From NCBI GenBank assembly GCA_021234155.1, contig JAJEKV010000036.1, positions 7,389,426-7,453,425 of the forward strand: a stretch of 64,000 bases of DNA, given 5' to 3'. Position numbers and translations under genes: made by a program. The DNA is from Isoetes taiwanensis (lineage: Eukaryota > Streptophyta > Lycopodiopsida > Isoetales > Isoetaceae). This document shows positions 12,572 through 24,600 of this stretch, in pieces. Each line of letters starts with the position of its first letter. Within the stretch, counting starts at the first letter, position 1. The notes beneath the pieces are model-generated. The model worked only from the letters and a program-made list of their open reading frames with translations. It was not told the DNA's origin and searched no databases.

Positions 12572-13396
12572 CACCTCTTTGTTCTGCTAATCTTTTACTT
12601 CTGCCATATACATCTCTCCCAAAGTCCCTTGTTGCCCTTCAACATTTTCTTGCAATTTTTCCACTTCAGTTCTCCTTTTCTTTTGTTCTGTCAACAATTT
12701 ATTTTGATGGAGACCTTCACGTTCAACCTGCACATGCTCAAAAGGTGTAATGGTATTAGTTATTTTGCATTCATCTTCTATATCATCTATGTCAAAATGA
12801 ACCTTTGGTTCACGAGGTTTCCCCTCAGATGTATCAACCTGTACTTGTGTTTCATTTTCAGTTTCCTCATCATGATGTTTCCCTTTGATATATCAGCTTG
12901 TACTTGTCTAATACTTTCTGTTTTTTCATCATGCAGATTTACCTTTGGAATTTGTTTGTAGTATTGTGTTTCATCGAACACAACATCCCTACTTATTATT
13001 ATCCTTCTCTTTTTTGGATCATAAAGCCTATAAGCTTACTGATGGTCATAGCCAACTAAGTAGGTAATATATGCCCTGTCATCAAGCTTCCTTCTTAACT
13101 CTTCAGGTAAATGTGTAAAGGCTAGGCATCCATAAGCTTTTAATAGATCATAATTTGGAAGTTTACCTTTCCATAACATCGCAGGCAATGCACCATTTAG
13201 GCTGCTGGAAGGTAAAAGATTTTGTACATATACTGAAGTTCTGACTGCTTCATCCCAAAGGAAGTTAGGCAGGCATGTATATTTCAGCATGCTCCTTACT
13301 GCATTTAGTATGGTACGATTTTTCCTCTCTACAATATCATTCTGTTGGGGAGAGAACCTGCATGTTAACTGTCTCTTGATTCCCTTCTTTCTACAA
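12572..13396 (-). pseudogene. Copia integrase C-terminus and linker, duplicate unit 2
   Basis: An open minus-strand stretch at 13290-13036 encodes an integrase C-terminal region with LPNFLWDEAV, AYGCLAF and YLVGYDHQ, all typical of copia integrases. Further upstream at 13385-13340 the frame continues as a part resembling the end of the integrase core, and is then cut by Helitron A2. The rest of the integrase core is absent. The segment duplicates 7799-8595. Confidence 0.85.
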
Positions 13397-16175
13397 TCTA
13401 CTTACTTAAATTGTGTTGGGGGGGTGTGTCCTCCTTTTTCCGGCCGCCTGTGTACATCGAAATCCGGCGAAAAAGCGAAATTTTGGAATCCGAAAATGTA
13501 AATCCGGCAAGAAATTTTTTGCCATCATTGCTCACGCCGGTGTCCGCATTTTTCCGGCGTGAGCAGCGTGAGTTTTGGGCGATTTTTTTTTTCCGGCAAT
13601 GTTTTCGCTCATTTTCCCCTTTCAGATTTTGCCGTTTCTTTTTCATCCTCCACTCTTCTCACCGAAACGGCAGGCTGCTGGCGGTGATGATAATCAATGC
13701 CTTGATCAGAGATACGTTTAGGGTTTATGTAGGGTTCTTAGATTTTAGAAAAGGCAGAAGAGCCAGCAAGCGGCAGCAAGCAAGCATGCGGATTTTAGCT
13801 TTTGAGGTTCTCTCTTCAATCATCATTTTGAAGCAGATTTTGAAGCATTTTGAGGGTTCTTCAAGCAGATTTTGAAGCTTCCAGGATAAACAGTCTTTAA
13901 ACTCTGGTATTTTCTCTTGCAAATATGTCCTTTGATGCTTGCAGATGGATTCTCTTTCCATGACTTCAGTTTTTGGTTTGGGTTTGCGATTGCAGGAGAA
14001 GGGGTTTTGGCTCAGATTATGTCCATTTTTTGCAGATTGTAGCAAAGAATAGCTTTGCTTTTGATTTCGTTGGTCAGGTAACAATTTCTCTAATTTACTT
14101 TCTTGCATGGATTGCTCCAGGAAATACCGTATTTAAACCTTTTTAAGTTTGATTACAGTAGCTCTAGCTCCAACAGAGGCTCAGCTTAAGCACACTAGAA
14201 GTCTGAATTCTATTCTATTATGTTTTGTATCCTCGTACAAGGAGTGCCAGATAAATGTGTAAGAGCAGTTTGGCGGTGCCAGAGGAGGTTTTGCCAAAGT
14301 TTGGACTGGCAGATAAATGAAACATGGCTATGGCAACTACATCCAGCCCACATGCAAAAGTCTTACTGTTTAAAGCTACACGTTTTGCTAAAGCAGATTT
14401 TAATATTTCGTTCTTGCTTTTTGTCATTGCAGATACTCAAATGTTTGCCTTCGCAAACGTTCCATGTGTCTCTGCTCCAGCAAGTTGGTCTGCCTCCGAA
14501 ATTTATAGAAGTGTAGTAGCTGTAAGCATGCGTTGTTTGTCTTCTTTCTCAGAATATATACTTACTGGTCATCTTGATATTTGCATATGGAAATGTAGAC
14601 AGAGGCACCACCTGGGAACACGTTAAGATGAATTGGGTCTTACATGTCCTCTTTGCTTTGGACATCTCATCAAACAATAAGTCTTAGCCCAAGGTTTTCC
14701 ATGCTAAAAACATAGTGTTATTCCCAAATTTAAAGATTTAAGTTCTCTTTTGTGTTCTTTAATTGGAAAATGTGTTTGTTTTTTCCGAAACCAGTTCCCA
14801 GCACCTTTGGAGCTATGGGCATATTGTCTGGTGCGCTTGAAAGTTTTCTATAATTGGACCTTCTCGCTTCTGGTGCAATTTTTCGAGCTGAGGCATGCGT
14901 CTTGCGAATATTTAGTTGCATGTTTATTTATTATGATGGTTCAATTTTAAGCATGGGGAACCCATTCTAAGTTGTGCTTCATTTTTGCATCTGTAGTTTA
15001 AAAAAGCAAGTACAGGTGCTTCATCTTTATGCAGCATAATTGAAGCTCTGAGGAATCAGACAATGAAGAAGACGATGACGAAGCCAACTGTTGAAAAAGC
15101 TGACAATAATGCTACACAATGCAGGAAAAATTGTTTCACTGCACTGCTTATCAATGCAGTTGACAGTCTGAGCACTATATACTATCTGTGATAAACCAAG
15201 GTTATCCTAACAAGAAACGTTGGATTATCCCAGACTATCACTTGCATTGTTTTCTGACAACATTCTTGCCGCAGCCGTTGCCTTGAATTCAACAGAATGC
15301 ATGCAAAGTTTAAGTTTAGTTCACATGGTCACAGATTCTAAGCCGTTCAAATTTTTACCCATTTATGGAAGTTGTCTTATAAATCATTCTTCACATATTG
15401 CAAATTGATAAGTAAAATAAATCTCAAAATTGTTGTTTTTGGCTAAAATAAAGCAGTTGGTGGTTGCTATGCTTATCTCACAAATATAAGGATTGGCATA
15501 GGATGTCTTGGAGCAATAAGCTATCATATGTTAAGACAAACGTGACTTGAATGGGTAAGTTATAATGTAAGCACTTCCCTTTAGATCGACAAAAACCAAA
15601 TAAAAGGGAAGATAAAAGGAAAGATAATGTTTCAAGATGATGCAAAAACTATAATCATGCATGTGGCTTTCCATACTTTCCAAGTATGTGCCTGGCCTTG
15701 GGAATGAAATCACAGACATTTCCAAATGTTATTGAAACAATTTGACACGGTATTGATATTTACAAATGTGATTGGAACAATTTAAGACGATTGCTTTTAT
15801 GTTAAAATTTCATGTTTCTTTACTGTATGACGTAAATTAAAATAGCAATATGCTATTCTTGATGGGTTAAATTGGAAATGGACTAATTTTCAGGATTCAT
15901 TTCATTATCATGGATTAAGACGAACCCCGACACACGTTTACTATGTCGAACACATGGCAATGTCGAACACACATTTATTATGTGCACACGTTAAAATAAT
16001 TCGAATAGCAAAGTATGTTTTCTCTTGCAAATATCAACCTGTGGATCAACATATGGCATTGTAACAACATTCGACATCAAACATGATTTGTCAAAAGAGT
16101 AACAACTTAGGTTAAAGGCAGATAAAAACACCCAAGCTCCTAGATTAGTGCCAGGCACATGTTTATCGAGTACAT
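13397..16175 (+). mobile_element. Helitron copy A2 (3' truncated)
   Basis: It starts with TCTACTTACTTAAATTG, preceded by A, in the same copia site as A1. It is co-linear with A1 up to TTATCGAGTACAT at 16175, where the match ends about 275 bp before the expected terminator. It differs from A1 mainly where A1 has CCG/CGG and A2 has CTG/CAG, for example GACTGGCAGATAA at 14304 against GACCGGCGGATAA at 9494. Confidence 0.8.
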
Positions 16176-16900
16176 GTATATAATATTTATATAATAAAAA
16201 GTACAGAGTACAATGTTTCAAACTTCACAGAGGATTACTACAGGAGTAACCTCAACCTCTTCATCCTCTATGAACTGAAACTTATTCAAATGAGTAACAG
16301 CAAAACAAAGGAAGTATAAGATAGCTAACAATGGAAGAAACCTGATTCTCAAAATGTAGTGTCTGAGGTGCATAGTAGAGTGCTGCATTGTCGGGGTCAG
16401 CCCCCTAGCTCGTCTCCACTGAAAGGGTCACCCCGTAAGGGAGTCTTCCACTTCCATTGCCCCATCAAGGAGCCCATACATCCTTGATAAATATTCACAT
16501 CCCATCTTGTTAATCATGGAAACTACCACCAAATCTACCTGTATACTGCTTTTGAAGTAGCATAGAAGACCGGCTATACCACCAGCTGTCACTGCACGTT
16601 TTACTCTTACCGAGATACAAAGAAGTGAAATAAAGAAAACAAATCAGTGTAAGAAGAGCAACCTGCCACTCTGCTCATAGAAGCTGCCACTGCTTCATGG
16701 ATTCTGGTCTCCCAGCTTTACCCAAATAAATCACCTGTTTGCATCAAATAAAATGCTGCATTGCCGGGGTAGGCAATCCAATTGAAGCTGGCTAGACAAA
16801 AAATATGCCCAGCCGCCAGACTCCTCCCTCAAAAAGCCCGGTGCAAGATGTGTAATCTTCCTGCCTACATCATATCTCTAGCTCGGCTATTCTATTCAAT
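16176..16900. other. 725-bp block of unknown origin between Helitron A2 and copia protease
   Basis: The block replaces the copia integrase N-terminal and core region. Its left edge is AT-rich (TGTATATAATATTTATATAA). It has no long reading frame and no match elsewhere in the window that I can see. It could be a fragment of another element that brought a deletion with it. Confidence 0.5.
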
Positions 16901-17530
16901 TCAAATCCAGCAATTTATTTGCATAAAAACTAGAAAGCCCCAAAAGTGCCTAATAGATGGGCATGCAATTAAATTAATACTTGGTATAAGATGATCTGCA
17001 TTCAAGCCAAAAAGATTCCCAACACATTTTCCAACAAACCGAATTTCATTATTCATGAGAACATTACAATGCAGTCTTTCAAAGACAACTTTATACCCTA
17101 GATCTACCAGTTGAGATACTGAGATCAAATTTCTAACAAGTCCTGAAACACAAAGTACATCTTTTAATTCAATTCTTTTTCCTTGTAAATCAAAGAGTTC
17201 GAGCATGCCACTATCTTCAATCTCTTGGCAATGTCCATTTCCTAGTTGGACGGGTCCTCCTCCTCTTCCTTGGCAATCTTTCAGAATTTTTGGAGTGCAA
17301 GTCACTGTCTTCTCAGCTCCTGAATCTATAATTAATAATTTTGAATCATTGTTCTTAGTTTGTAAAGCATTCAACTGAAATTTACATACCTCTTCATCCT
17401 CATTTGGCTCTTGTTCATCATTGCTTATTTCCTGTGCAAGGTTTAGTTCAGGTTTTCCTCTTCTAGTGCCTCTGCCTCTGCCTCTGCCAAAGTTTCCACT
17501 CCTGTTGCTAGCTCTTCTTCCTCTTCCTCT
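16901..17530 (-). pseudogene. Copia protease and GAG-pre-integrase region (fragment)
   Basis: The minus-strand frame carries LLIIDSGAEKTVT, containing the DSGA catalytic motif of copia aspartic proteases. It continues through VLCVSGLVRNLISVSQL and LGYKVVF, the usual region between protease and integrase. The frame is then lost near 16920 where foreign sequence begins. The protease itself looks intact in this copy, but the element cannot make a polyprotein. Confidence 0.88.
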
Positions 17531-18434
17531 GCCTCTAGCAGATCTCCCTTTAGGACTTGGACAGTTTACAGCCAAATGTCCCTTGCCCTCACAAACAATT
17601 GTAACAGATAATTTCTGTCCCTAGTTTAGGACATTCATTTTTCAAATGACCATAACTCTCACAATGATAGCCTGGTCCAACTTTTCCTTTATTTGAGGTG
17701 TTTCCCTTTTTTCCTTTGTATTTTCCTGTATACAACACCTCTGTTGTTTGCTCATCAACTCCACTTCTTTGCTCCAGCTCGGTTCTGATCATTCTTATAG
17801 CATCCTCTTTTGTTCGAGCTACATTTCTTAACAAAGTGGCCAGATGAGAGTCATGTGATACTGACCTTGCAGTTGCTAGAATTTGATATTCTTCAGTCAG
17901 TACATTGCCTGCTCCTTCTAAGTCTGCAACAATAGAGTCAAACTTTTCAAGAAATTCAGTCAAAGCTTCTTTGTCATACAGCTTAAGCCTTTTCAATTGT
18001 TTCTCCAAGACATCTATCTGAGAGGATGATTTTGCCTCATAATTCTTAATCATATACTGCTACATATCCCTTGGTGACAGTCCCCTTAATTTCAACTTGA
18101 TTGCTGTTCCAACCTTACATGAGATAATAGCTTGAGCTTCCATAATGTTCAAGCCTTCATCAACTACCTCAGAACTTACTGTAGCATTCACAGAACCTCC
18201 ACCAACAATGGAGCCTTTAGAGGTTGAACTTGCGCTAGTTCCCCCTGCATTAACACTTCCTGCACCAACATTTGAAGTGGTACGTCTAACAGCCTTTTCA
18301 TCTATTAGATACCACAATTTTTCAAATTCAAGAACTTCCCTGATGCTTTGTTTCCAAACTTGAAAACTTCCTTCACCTTTGAAAACTTCTATGGCATTGA
18401 GGAGATTGGCTCCGAATCTTGTAGACATGATCAC
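17531..18434 (-). pseudogene. Copia gag (broken)
   Basis: The frame starts at ATG 18434 with a copia gag N-terminus (FKGEGSFQVWKQSIREVL). It breaks at about 18060, then continues 18053-17589 with LKRLKLYDKEALTEFLEKF and a CCHC zinc knuckle, YHCESYGHLKNECPKL. A second knuckle lies across the break near 17575-17600. An RGRGRG-rich basic tract follows at about 17540-17450. A stop and a frameshift make it a pseudogene. It lies directly downstream of the primer-binding site, as expected for gag. Confidence 0.88.
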
Positions 18435-18439
18435 CTAAT

Positions 18440-18451
18440 GCTCTGATACCA
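18440..18451 (-). promoter_or_regulatory. Primer-binding site, initiator tRNA-Met type
   Basis: The minus strand reads TGGTATCAGAGC, one base after the 5' LTR end. This is the standard plant copia primer site, complementary to the 3' end of initiator methionine tRNA. Confidence 0.9.
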
Positions 18452-18452
18452 G

Positions 18453-19241
18453 TGAACAGTTTTGACTAGGCAATATTGAATAATTGCACTAGCACAAGTT
18501 AGTTGAATACTAAATTCAAGCTTAAACAATGCAATAGAACTGCTTTTAATTCAACATGTTATTATTGCAACCATTGAGAATTGAGCAAATTATAACAACT
18601 ATGTGCAATGGTTGGAATACTGTAGCAATGAATATTATATATATATATATATTTTTTTTTTGAAGGCAAGCTATTTTAATTTATAGTAGTAAAAGGTACA
18701 TGACCTTATCAGAGGCTCCACAATAGGCCTGATAGGAATATTATAAATCTTTGATAGCCCAAGCTTCAAAATACATCGTCTTCACAAAGCATCTTTGCCG
18801 ACCTCGCTAGATTAAAAGCATATTGCTTGGTTTTATTTTCATTGATTCGGCCGATAAGCGGAACCGAACTCGTCTGCTATAGCCGGAATGACAACTTCAC
18901 AATTCTGTATTCTTCATGCCACTAAGTCATTGGACCGAAATCAACCTTACCAATTTTAACCTCATATATAGATAAGACCTTGCTTAATAATAATAGGCCT
19001 TATCTATTAACCATTGCATGCCATAATAATCATCCCTAAATATATATTTGGATCAACCTTTTCGACCCTATAGATTTGATCTCATAGAACCCCAGATAAT
19101 ATGGTCATGATCACATATAACCATGATTACGATCATATAGACTGCTCTGTAACTTATAGCAATCTTACAATTCCCAACTTCTATCTTCAAATTTTCAATG
19201 GCAGTAGCATGAACTGCTATGACATGATTATAACTTCTTCA
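18453..19241 (-). repeat. Copia 5' LTR
   Basis: The repeat matches 5505-6188 over its whole length, with about 3% substitutions by eye. It is longer because of a 96-bp insertion (18640-18735). It is followed by TGCAT, the target duplication, and then by minisatellite units. Confidence 0.93.
18640..18735 (-). mobile_element. Truncated poly(A) retroposon in the 5' LTR
   Basis: A 96-bp insertion is flanked by GAATATTATA on both sides (18630-18639 and 18736-18745). On the minus strand it ends in CTTGCCTTC followed by ten As and an AT tract, like the tail of a LINE-type element. The other LTR lacks it, so it arrived after the copia insertion. Confidence 0.75.
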
Positions 19242-19405
19242 TGCATGGTGGAGCCCGCGTGGCATTTTGAGCCACCTTGGCATGTTGGAGCCTAGGTGGG
19301 ATGTTGGAACCCACGTGGCATATTTGAACCACCTTGGCATGTTTGAGCCTAGGTGGCATGTTAGAGCCTAGGTGGCATGTTTGAGCCACCTTGGCAGGTT
19401 GACTT
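19242..19405. repeat. 18-bp minisatellite array, right block
   Basis: The units (GAGCCCGCGTGGCAT, GAGCCTAGGTGGCATG and others) are the same as at 2281-5504. Together with the TGCAT duplication they show that the array was continuous before the copia element landed in it. Confidence 0.9.
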
Positions 19406-19900
19406 TGGCTAACTTTGGTCTCGACAAACAGCAACGACGTATAAAATGAGAGAAAATGATGTATAAAGAGATGATGTTTTTTGGGTGGAATGATAGTGAG
19501 GCCTTGGGAAATAGCAAATCATGCCTTAAGAAGTAACATCATGGCTCATGCAAAGTACCATTGAAATTTGAGTGGCCTTCCAAACTTTAACTTTGGGGTT
19601 TTTAACCTTTGATTTCAAGTGTTCAAGATGCTTAGGTGGTCAAATATTCTTCAAGAAATGCCTATATGATGTCAAACCAGTGTCCATCTTTGGTTCTTCA
19701 CTACAAGCTGCCAAGTGATGGATGTCTTCAAGTTTCATGCTCTACAAGCTCTCACACACACATGCATGAAGTCAAATGCTAGTGAAGTGTGTCAAGCATA
19801 TAGCTCTAGTATGCTGCCATTTTATAGCAGTAATGGTATGTGGACAACTTGGTCATACATGGATTCTTAGAAAACCATAATAAAAAAACCACACCTCAAA
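19406..19900. other. Intergenic sequence, nothing recognised
   Basis: The sequence is AT-rich, with no long frame and no clear repeat unit. Short words such as CAAGTCTTC-like segments recall 2040-2170 on the other side of the minisatellite, but I see no alignment. Confidence 0.4.
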
Positions 19901-19954
19901 AAACACTACCTTAAAAAACAACATTTTAAAAAAAATATCCCTTCAAAAAACCAT

Positions 19955-20235
19955 ACAGCCTGAGAAAACACGCATACTTCAAAAAGAAAACAACTGTGTT
20001 GGCAATTACAATATCTGATTGGTCTGTTTTCTATAATTTGACAATGCATAATTCTTCCCTGGAGAATGTTTCTTGTCATCGTACATGCTTGGAGAGCAGC
20101 AGCAAACACATACTTACAATTCTTAATACCTGAAAAGTGTTTCTGAAAGCATAATTTGAATGCAGTTTCAACTTGACTGCCAATAGTAGCATTGGCAGAA
20201 ATGATTGCAGACCATGTATACACACTTGGTGTTAC
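19955..20235 (-). pseudogene. Pentatricopeptide repeat (PPR) protein fragment
   Basis: The minus-strand frame reads VYTWSAIISANATIGSQ and then KYVFAAALQACTMTRN, followed by LQGRIMHCQIIE. These match the consensus of plant PLS-type PPR proteins (W-x-AII-x-A; F-x-x-AL-x-AC; G-x-x-x-H-x-x-x-x). PPR proteins bind organellar RNA. Only about 1.5-2 repeats are left, and the frame degrades toward 19960 with no neighbouring repeats. A full gene has ten or more repeats and several hundred residues. It may have been captured by a mobile element or be the relic of a retrocopy. Confidence 0.6.
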
Positions 20236-20266
20236 AATGCCATACAGAATTTATGGCAGTTTATTC

Positions 20267-20373
20267 AGGCTCTCACTGCCTGCTACCAGCATAGCCACTA
20301 CAATTGCCAAATCTGAAACTTGCAAACATGACATGATATAAGCCCAAGTAAAAACTGAATAACTAAGAATTTA
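20267..20373. repeat. Direct repeat R, left copy
   Basis: The segment from CAGGCTCTCACTGCC to AACTAAGAATTTA recurs at 30565-30720, where an extra 45-50 bp lies inside. The two copies bracket the Helitron cluster. Confidence 0.8.
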
Positions 20374-21666
20374 AAACTGAATAACTCAAGGCCTTTCCAT
20401 GTTCTATCTAATCATTGACAACCTATTTCATTGTCCATTTGTCAATCACCTACATCCACAACATCACGCCATTTTTTGGTGGCTTTCTCAACAATACTTT
20501 GCCACTCAATAGCTGACCCCTATCAGGACAATGAAAACTATAAGGAGAAATGAAATAAGACTGCTGTTTAAACCTGCGTAATAGCCAAACTTCATTTTTT
20601 TTTCAAGTTTGGTTAAACTATCAAAATATGAGTCGGCATGAAATAGAAGAGGCACCACAAGACACAAAAGGAAATAACACCACTACTTTGCACAATCAAC
20701 ATATAGTTTAACACACAATGCACAGAAGATGATTGGCACACATGCGATACATTTGATACGAACCTTGGTTGCATTCTCCAAGCAAATGCTTATTCTCTTT
20801 TGAAGCCCTCTCCATGACAACTGTTTATGCAGGATTACTCCCATCTCCTGATCAGAATATATAGCCCAAATACCAGACATGCACAATGCAAAATCTTTGA
20901 AACTATTTGCTAGAATAAAATTCAAACCTTGAGGACATGTTGATGTAAGCAATCAATCCAATAGTCTGATATGTCCTTTGACTAATAGAAGCCCACATTC
21001 AACAATTTCCAGGACACGGTTCCATTTCTTTTATATGCAGGATGCACTTTAAGCTTTTGTCATGCCCCGTCATTAGACCGCCAAATTATGAATGGACATT
21101 TTCATAGCCCACAACAAAGCTCTGATCCTCCAAGCTGTGAGGACATACTCGTTTGCAACAACTGCGTGCCAGAATCTAAAACCACAATGGCATTAAAAAC
21201 CTAGAATAAGTAAATAAGTTCTCTCTATTGGAGCTGGTGCAGAATCTACAATATGTTTTGTTCCTTTCCTTTTAAAGGATGCTTATGATTCTATTATATA
21301 CATCAATATGTGTGGACATCAATATGTGTGGACATCATTTTTTTAAATTAATGTTCAGAAAATAACTGTGAAACTACTGCACAGACATTAGACAGATCTA
21401 TGATCTGGTACCTTCTTTGCTGACCATGCTGACCATGTCAGATGGGGGCTGCAAAACGAAGTCTACCCCTGACCAGCTATGAAGTCTACACCCGAGCAGC
21501 TGTCTAGAACAATGTAACTAAATTTGAAATGGGAAATCGTTTGGTTGCTGTAGCCTTATGAGTACATTTGCATGCACAGCTTCCCCTTCAATGGCAAAGA
21601 TTCCTTATGGAAGTGTGATCCATATGTGAAAACCTGCAATCATGGAAGATAAAATATAAGACCACA
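20374..21666 (-). repeat. Sequence beyond Helitron A3, including flank segment F
   Basis: From 21666 down to about 20765 it matches 11670-12571 in reverse. In this copy the ordinary words CTG and CAG are kept where the A1 side shows CCG and CGG. Below 20765 the sequence is unique, with no gene recognised. Confidence 0.7.
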
Positions 21667-24600
21667 CTAGTAAACGTGTGCCCGGCGTTGCCGGGCATAA
21701 GTAGGGCGTGTATTTTCGTAGAGCCTACGCATAATTGAGGAGGATCTTAATTATCTCCTCACTTTAAAACTAAAAGTCCAAGGATTACGTTGGGGAATAT
21801 TTTTTCCATATGTCCATATGTGGAAATTTTTCGATAACAGCACATGTTGATACTGGCAAGAATGGATATGATTTGCTTTTGTAATTACGTTTGTTATTGA
21901 AATTGTCTAATAACAGTATCATCAATATATTAATTATGTACTCGATAAACATGTGCCTGGCACTAATCTAGGAGCTTGGGTGTTTTTATCTGCCTTTAAC
22001 CTAAGTTGTTACTCTTTTGACAAATCATGTTTGATGTCGAATGTTGTTACAATGCCATATGTTGATCCACAGGTTGATATTTGCAAGAGAAAACATACTT
22101 TGCTATTCGAATTATTTTAACGTGTGCACATAATAAATGTGTGTTCGACATTGCCATGTGTTCGACATAGTAAACGTGTGTCGGGGTTCGTCTTAATCCA
22201 TGATAATGAAATGAATCCTGAAAATTAGTCCATTTCCAATTTAACCCATCAAGAATAGCATATTGCTATTTTAATTTACGTCATACAGTAAAGAAACATG
22301 AAATTTTAACATAAAAGCAATCGTCTTAAATTGTTCCAATCACATTTGTAAATATCAATACCGTGTCAAATTGTTTCAATAACATTTGGAAATGTCTGTG
22401 ATTTCATTCCCAAGGCCAGGCACATACTTGGAAAGTATGGAAAGCCACATGCATGATTATAGTTTTTGCATCATCTTGAAACATTATCTTTCCTTTTATC
22501 TTCCCTTTTATTTGGTTTTTGTCGATCTAAAGGGAAGTGCTTACATTATAACTTACCCATTCAAGTCACGTTTGTCTTAACATATGATAGCTTATTGCTC
22601 CAAGACATCCTATGCCAATCCTTATATTTGTGAGATAAGCATAGCAACCACCAACTGCTTTATTTTAGCCAAAAACAACAATTTTGAGATTTATTTTACT
22701 TATCAATTTGCAATATGTGAAGAATGATTTATAAGACAACTTGGGTATGTTTAGGCATAGAAATAAACTTCCATAAATGGGTAAAAATTTGAACGGCTTA
22801 GAATCTGTGACCATGTGAACTAAACTTAAACTTATGTCAAGGCAACGGCTGCGGCAAGAATGTTGTCAGAAAACAATGCAAGTGATAGTCTGGGATAATC
22901 CAACGTTTCTTGTTAGGATAACCTTGGTTTATCACAGATAGTATATAGTGCTCGACCGTCAACTTGCATTGATAAGCGGTCGCGATTGAAACAATTTTTT
23001 CCCGCATTGTGTAGCATTATTGTCGACTTTTTTCAGCGGTTGGCCGTCATCGTCTTCTTCATTGTCCGATTCCTCGAGCTTCAATTATGTTTGCATAAAG
23101 ATGAAGCACACATTTTGCTTTTTTAAACTACGGATGCAAAAATGAAGCACAACTTAGAATGGGTTCCCCATGCTTAAAATTGAACCATCATAATAAATAA
23201 ACATGCAACTAAATATTCGCAAGACGCATGCCTCATTTCGAAAAATTGCACCAAGCTTAGAAGGTCCAATTATAGAAAACTTTCAAAGCGCACTGCACAA
23301 TATGCCCATAGCTCCAAAGGTGCTTGGAACCGGTTTCGAAAAAACAAACACATTTTCCAATTAAAGAACACAAAAGAGAACTTAAATCTTTAAATTTGGG
23401 AATAACACTATGTTTTAGCATGGAAAACCTTGGGCTAAGACTTATTGTTTGATGAGATGTCCAAAGCAAAGAGGACATGTAAGACCCAATTCATCTTAAC
23501 GTGTTCCCGTGTGGTGCCTCTGCCTACATTTCCATATGCAAATATCAAGATGACCAAAGTAAGTATATATTCCGAAAAGAAGACAAACAACGATGCTTAC
23601 AAACTACTACACTTCTATAAATTTCGGAGGCGGACCAACTTGTCTGGGCAGAGACACATGGAACGTTCGCGAAGGCAAACATTTGAGTATCCGCAATGAC
23701 AAAAAGCAAGAACGAAATATTAAAAATCGCTTTAGCAAAACGTGTAGCTTTAAAACAAGTAAGACTTTTGCATGTGGGTCGGATGTAGTTGCCATAGCCA
23801 TGTTTCATTTATCCGCCACCAAACTTTGGCAAAACCTCCTCACCGCCAAACCGCTCTTACACATTTATCCGCACTCCTTGTGCGAGGATACAAAACATAA
23901 TAGAATAGAATTCGGACTTCTAGTGTGCTTAAGCTGAGCCTCCGTTGGAGCTAGAGCTCAGAATCAAACTTAAAAAGGTTTAAATACGGTATTTCTGGAG
24001 CAATCCATGCAAGAAAGTAAATTAGAGAAATTGTTACCCGACCAACGAAATCAAAAGCAAAGCTATTCTTTGCTACAATCTGCAAAAATGGACATAATCT
24101 GAGCCAAAACCCTTCTCTCCCGCAATCGCAAAACCCAAACCAAAACTCAAGTCATGGAAAGAGAATCCATCCGCAAGCATCAAAGGACATATTTGCAAGA
24201 GAAAATACCGTGAGTTTAAAGACCTGCTTATCCCGGAAGCTTCAAAATCGCTTGAAGAACCCTCAAAATGCTTCAAAATCGCCTTAAATGATGATTGAAG
24301 AGAGAACCTCAAAAGCTAAAATCCGCATGCTTGCTTGTTTGCCGCTTCTTACGGCTCTTTCCGCCTTTTCTAAAATCTAAGAACCCTAAATAAACCCTAA
24401 ACGTATCTCCTGATCAAGGCATTGATTATCATCACCGCCAGCCGGCCGCTTTTGGTGAGAAAGAGTGGAGGATGAAAAAGAAACGGCAAAATCGAAAGGG
24501 GAAAATGAGCGGCCCTAAAAAAAAATCGCCCAAAACTCACCGCCGCCACCACGGGAAAATGCGGACACCGGCGTGAGCAATGATGGCAAAAATTTCTTGC

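Larger units (their letters stand above)
5505..19241 (-). mobile_element. Ty1/copia LTR retrotransposon, complete but dead, with nested insertions
   Basis: The element has two LTRs in the same orientation (5505-6188 and 18453-19241). Each starts TG and ends CA on the plus strand. The flanking 5 bp are TGCAT on both sides (5500-5504 and 19242-19246), a perfect target duplication inside the minisatellite. Domain order on the minus strand is gag, protease, integrase remnant, reverse transcriptase, RNase H, which is the copia order. The integrase core is missing, replaced by Helitron copies and a 725-bp unknown block. Stops and frameshifts break every domain. By eye the LTRs match at about 97% outside a 96-bp insertion in the 5' LTR, so the insertion is fairly young. 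Confidence 0.93.

Noticed and set aside
17421-17624. Plus-strand proline/leucine-rich frame
   Set aside because: It is the complement of the Arg-Gly-rich tract of copia gag.
20683-20952. Minus-strand frame and its match at 12387-12590 as a conserved gene
   Set aside because: It is conserved only because segment F is copied; the frame has no domain and ends differently in the two copies.
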